NCBI GenBank assembly: GCA_035506575.1
Contig: DATJPD010000125.1
Coordinates: 1-64,000, forward strand
DNA length: 64,000 bases
Direction: 5' to 3'
Origin: DATJPD01 sp035506575
GTDB taxonomy: Bacteria > Pseudomonadota > Alphaproteobacteria > CACIAM-22H2
The notes under the pieces were generated by a model, which did no database searches, was not told where the DNA came from, and worked only from the letters and a program-made list of their open reading frames with translations. The translations under genes and the position numbers were made by a program. Below are positions 62,583 to 64,000 of this stretch, in pieces; positions within the stretch are counted from its first letter, which is position 1, and every line of letters begins with the position of its first letter.

Positions 62583-63199
62583 TTCAGGCGCGCCTCCAGA
62601 TGCTGGACCGCGTCGCGCGTCAGGATGAGGACGTCGCGGCGCAGGATGTCGTAGACGTTGGCGCCCTGCTGCGGCAGGACGTCGACGCCGGGAAGGTTGC
62701 GCGCGGCGCGCGCGAAGTTCACGTCCACCGCCGGCCCGTCGATGACCAGGGCCGAGGCGAAGCCGAGCTTCTCGAAGCGCTTGGCGAGGTCGCCGGTCTT
62801 GGCCTTCTCGAGCTTGGTGGCCTCGATGACCATCAGCTTACCCTCGGCCTGCTTGGTCGAGAGGGCCGTGCGCAGGGCGAGCTTGCGCACCTTCTTCGGC
62901 AGGTCGTGCGCGTGGCTGCGCGGCGTCGGCCCGAAGATCACCGCACCGTGCCGCCACTGCGGGCTGCGCGTCGAGCCCTGGCGCGAGCGGCCGGAGCCCT
63001 TCTGCGGGCGCGGCTTCTTGCCGCCGCCCGAGATCTCGCCGATCTCCTTGGTGTCGTGCGTGCCGGCCCGGCGCTTGGCGAGCTGCCAGCGCACCATGCG
63101 CGCGAGGATGTCGGGGCGCGCCGGGAGGCCGAACACGTCGTCGCTCACCTCGATCGAGCCCGCGTCCTTGTTGTCGAGCGTCTTGATGGAAAGTTTCAT
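62579..63199 (-). CDS. rplD: 50S ribosomal protein L4
   Basis: A 206-residue L4. The tunnel loop (GGGKKPRPQKGSGRSRQGSTRSPQWRHGAVIFGP) is intact. It follows rplC by 3 bases and overlaps rplW. Confidence 0.97.
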   Translation of the reverse strand: MKLSIKTLDNKDAGSIEVSDDVFGLPARPDILARMVRWQLAKRRAGTHDTKEIGEISGGGKKPRPQKGSGRSRQGSTRSPQWRHGAVIFGPTPRSHAHDLPKKVRKLALRTALSTKQAEGKLMVIEATKLEKAKTGDLAKRFEKLGFASALVIDGPAVDVNFARAARNLPGVDVLPQQGANVYDILRRDVLILTRDAVQHLEARLK

Positions 63200-63202
63200 G
63201 GC

Positions 63203-63928
63203 TCAGCCCTCCGCCTTCGGGGCTTCTGCGGCCGCGGCCGGAGCGGCTTCGGCCGCCTTGCGCAGGGCGGCCGGGAACGGCAGGCCCTTGGGGGCCTTGC
63301 GCTTCACCGCGTCGGTGATGCGCACGTAGCCGCCGGCCGAGCCGGGAACCGCGCCCTGGATCATCACCAGGCCGCGCGCCTCGTCGGTGGCCACGATCTT
63401 GAGGTTCTGCGTGGTCACGCGCTCCACACCCAGATGGCCCGCCATCTTCTTGCCCTTGAAGGTGCGGCCCGGATCCTGGCGCTGGCCGGTCGAGCCGTGG
63501 CTGCGGTGGCTGATGGAGACGCCGTGCGAGGCCTCGAGGCCGCGGAAGTTCCAGCGCTTCATCACGCCCTGGTAGCTCTTGCCGATCGTGATGCCGGCCA
63601 CGTCGACGAACTGGCCGGGCACGAAATGCGCGGCCGTGATCTCGGCGCCGACCTCGAGAAGCGCGTCCTTGGTGACGCGGAACTCGGCGAGCTTGCGCTT
63701 CGGCTCAACCTTCGCCTTCGCGAAGTGGCCGCGCATCGGCTTGCCGACGTTCTTCACCTTGGCCTTGCCGATGCCGAGCTGGACGGCGGTATAGCCGTCC
63801 TTCTCGGCCGTGCGGACGGCCACGACTTGGCACTGATCGAGCTTGAGCACGGTCACGGGGACGTGGTCGCCCCCGTCCGTGAACACGCGCGTCATGCCGA
63901 CTTTCTGTGCGATCACACCGGTACGCAT
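63203..63928 (-). CDS. rplC: 50S ribosomal protein L3
   Basis: A 241-residue L3 (MRTGVIAQKVGMTRVF, SHGSTGQRQDPGRTFKGKKMAGHLG). An Ala-rich extension of about 20 residues ends the protein. It lies 35 bases after rpsJ. Confidence 0.97.
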   Translation of the reverse strand: MRTGVIAQKVGMTRVFTDGGDHVPVTVLKLDQCQVVAVRTAEKDGYTAVQLGIGKAKVKNVGKPMRGHFAKAKVEPKRKLAEFRVTKDALLEVGAEITAAHFVPGQFVDVAGITIGKSYQGVMKRWNFRGLEASHGVSISHRSHGSTGQRQDPGRTFKGKKMAGHLGVERVTTQNLKIVATDEARGLVMIQGAVPGSAGGYVRITDAVKRKAPKGLPFPAALRKAAEAAPAAAAEAPKAEG

Positions 63929-63963
63929 GGCGTTGCTTTCCGATTCTCTTCCTCAGGTCCGCC

Positions 63964-64000
63964 TTAGGAACCCAGCTTGATTTCGACGTCCACGCCGGCG
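63964..64000 (-). CDS. rpsJ: 30S ribosomal protein S10, C-terminal end (partial)
   Basis: Only the last 11 residues plus stop (AGVDVEIKLGS, TAA at 63966-63964) are in the window. This matches the S10 C-terminus, and S10 is the expected gene upstream of rplC; the rest lies beyond the right edge. Confidence 0.85.
   Translation of the reverse strand, partial: AGVDVEIKLGS

Overview
The window is high-GC chromosomal DNA from an alphaproteobacterium. The evidence is a joined S10/spc/alpha ribosomal block with adk directly after secY, an ATP12-type F1 assembly chaperone, FNR/FixK-type promoter boxes, and the rplQ-degP-rarA-rluC neighbourhood. The genus cannot be fixed from the sequence. A Rhodospirillales- or Hyphomicrobiales-like organism is the best guess. 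No tRNA, rRNA, CRISPR array, insertion sequence or phage gene was seen. No stretch longer than 300 bases lacks a gene; the largest gaps (18934-19187, 23651-23919, 24391-24664) are promoter regions and are described as such.

Region 1 (1-10144): a leftward housekeeping run of HAD phosphatase, AsmA, ATP12 chaperone, MarC and propionyl-CoA carboxylase (beta, then the cut-off alpha subunit). Then come a divergent GST/TetR pair with two matching operator palindromes, an adenylyl cyclase with an N-terminal zinc ribbon, and a DUF4168 secreted protein.

Region 2 (10203-20006): a tight eight-gene leftward operon headed by a Bug-type solute-binding protein. It is followed by an ADP-forming acyl-CoA synthetase, enoyl-CoA hydratase, thiolase-like protein, DUF35 protein, two paired acyl-CoA dehydrogenases and an SDR. 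Together these make a complete beta-oxidation-like cycle for an unknown acid. An IclR regulator gene lies upstream, and an arrangement of GTTTCG half sites sits in the gap.

Region 3 (20138-23650): small genes (a 54-aa membrane peptide with a CRP-like promoter, an MlaC-type protein, a 91-aa coiled coil), a DUF3891 protein and an MFS transporter.

Region 4 (23844-44762): the most interesting part. Four TTGAC-N4-ATCAA boxes, each about 29-31 bp ahead of a plausible -10 element, precede (i) a CBS-domain protein, (ii) phaC - maoC/pta fusion - acetate kinase - fabI, (iii) a PhaC-like DUF3141 protein, alcohol dehydrogenase and an RbbA-type ribosome-ATPase/exporter operon, and (iv) two small membrane proteins, a Ycf46-like AAA ATPase and an MCE/Mla lipid transporter. 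I read this as a low-oxygen regulon that joins polyhydroxyalkanoate and short-chain acyl-CoA metabolism, ATP and NADH balance, ribosome handling and envelope lipid maintenance.

Region 5 (44779-64000): leftward rluC, DUF429, rarA and degP, then the ribosomal protein block from rplQ/rpoA back to the cut-off rpsJ. This block contains a near-consensus internal promoter with a structured leader before rpsM and a strong terminator after rplQ.
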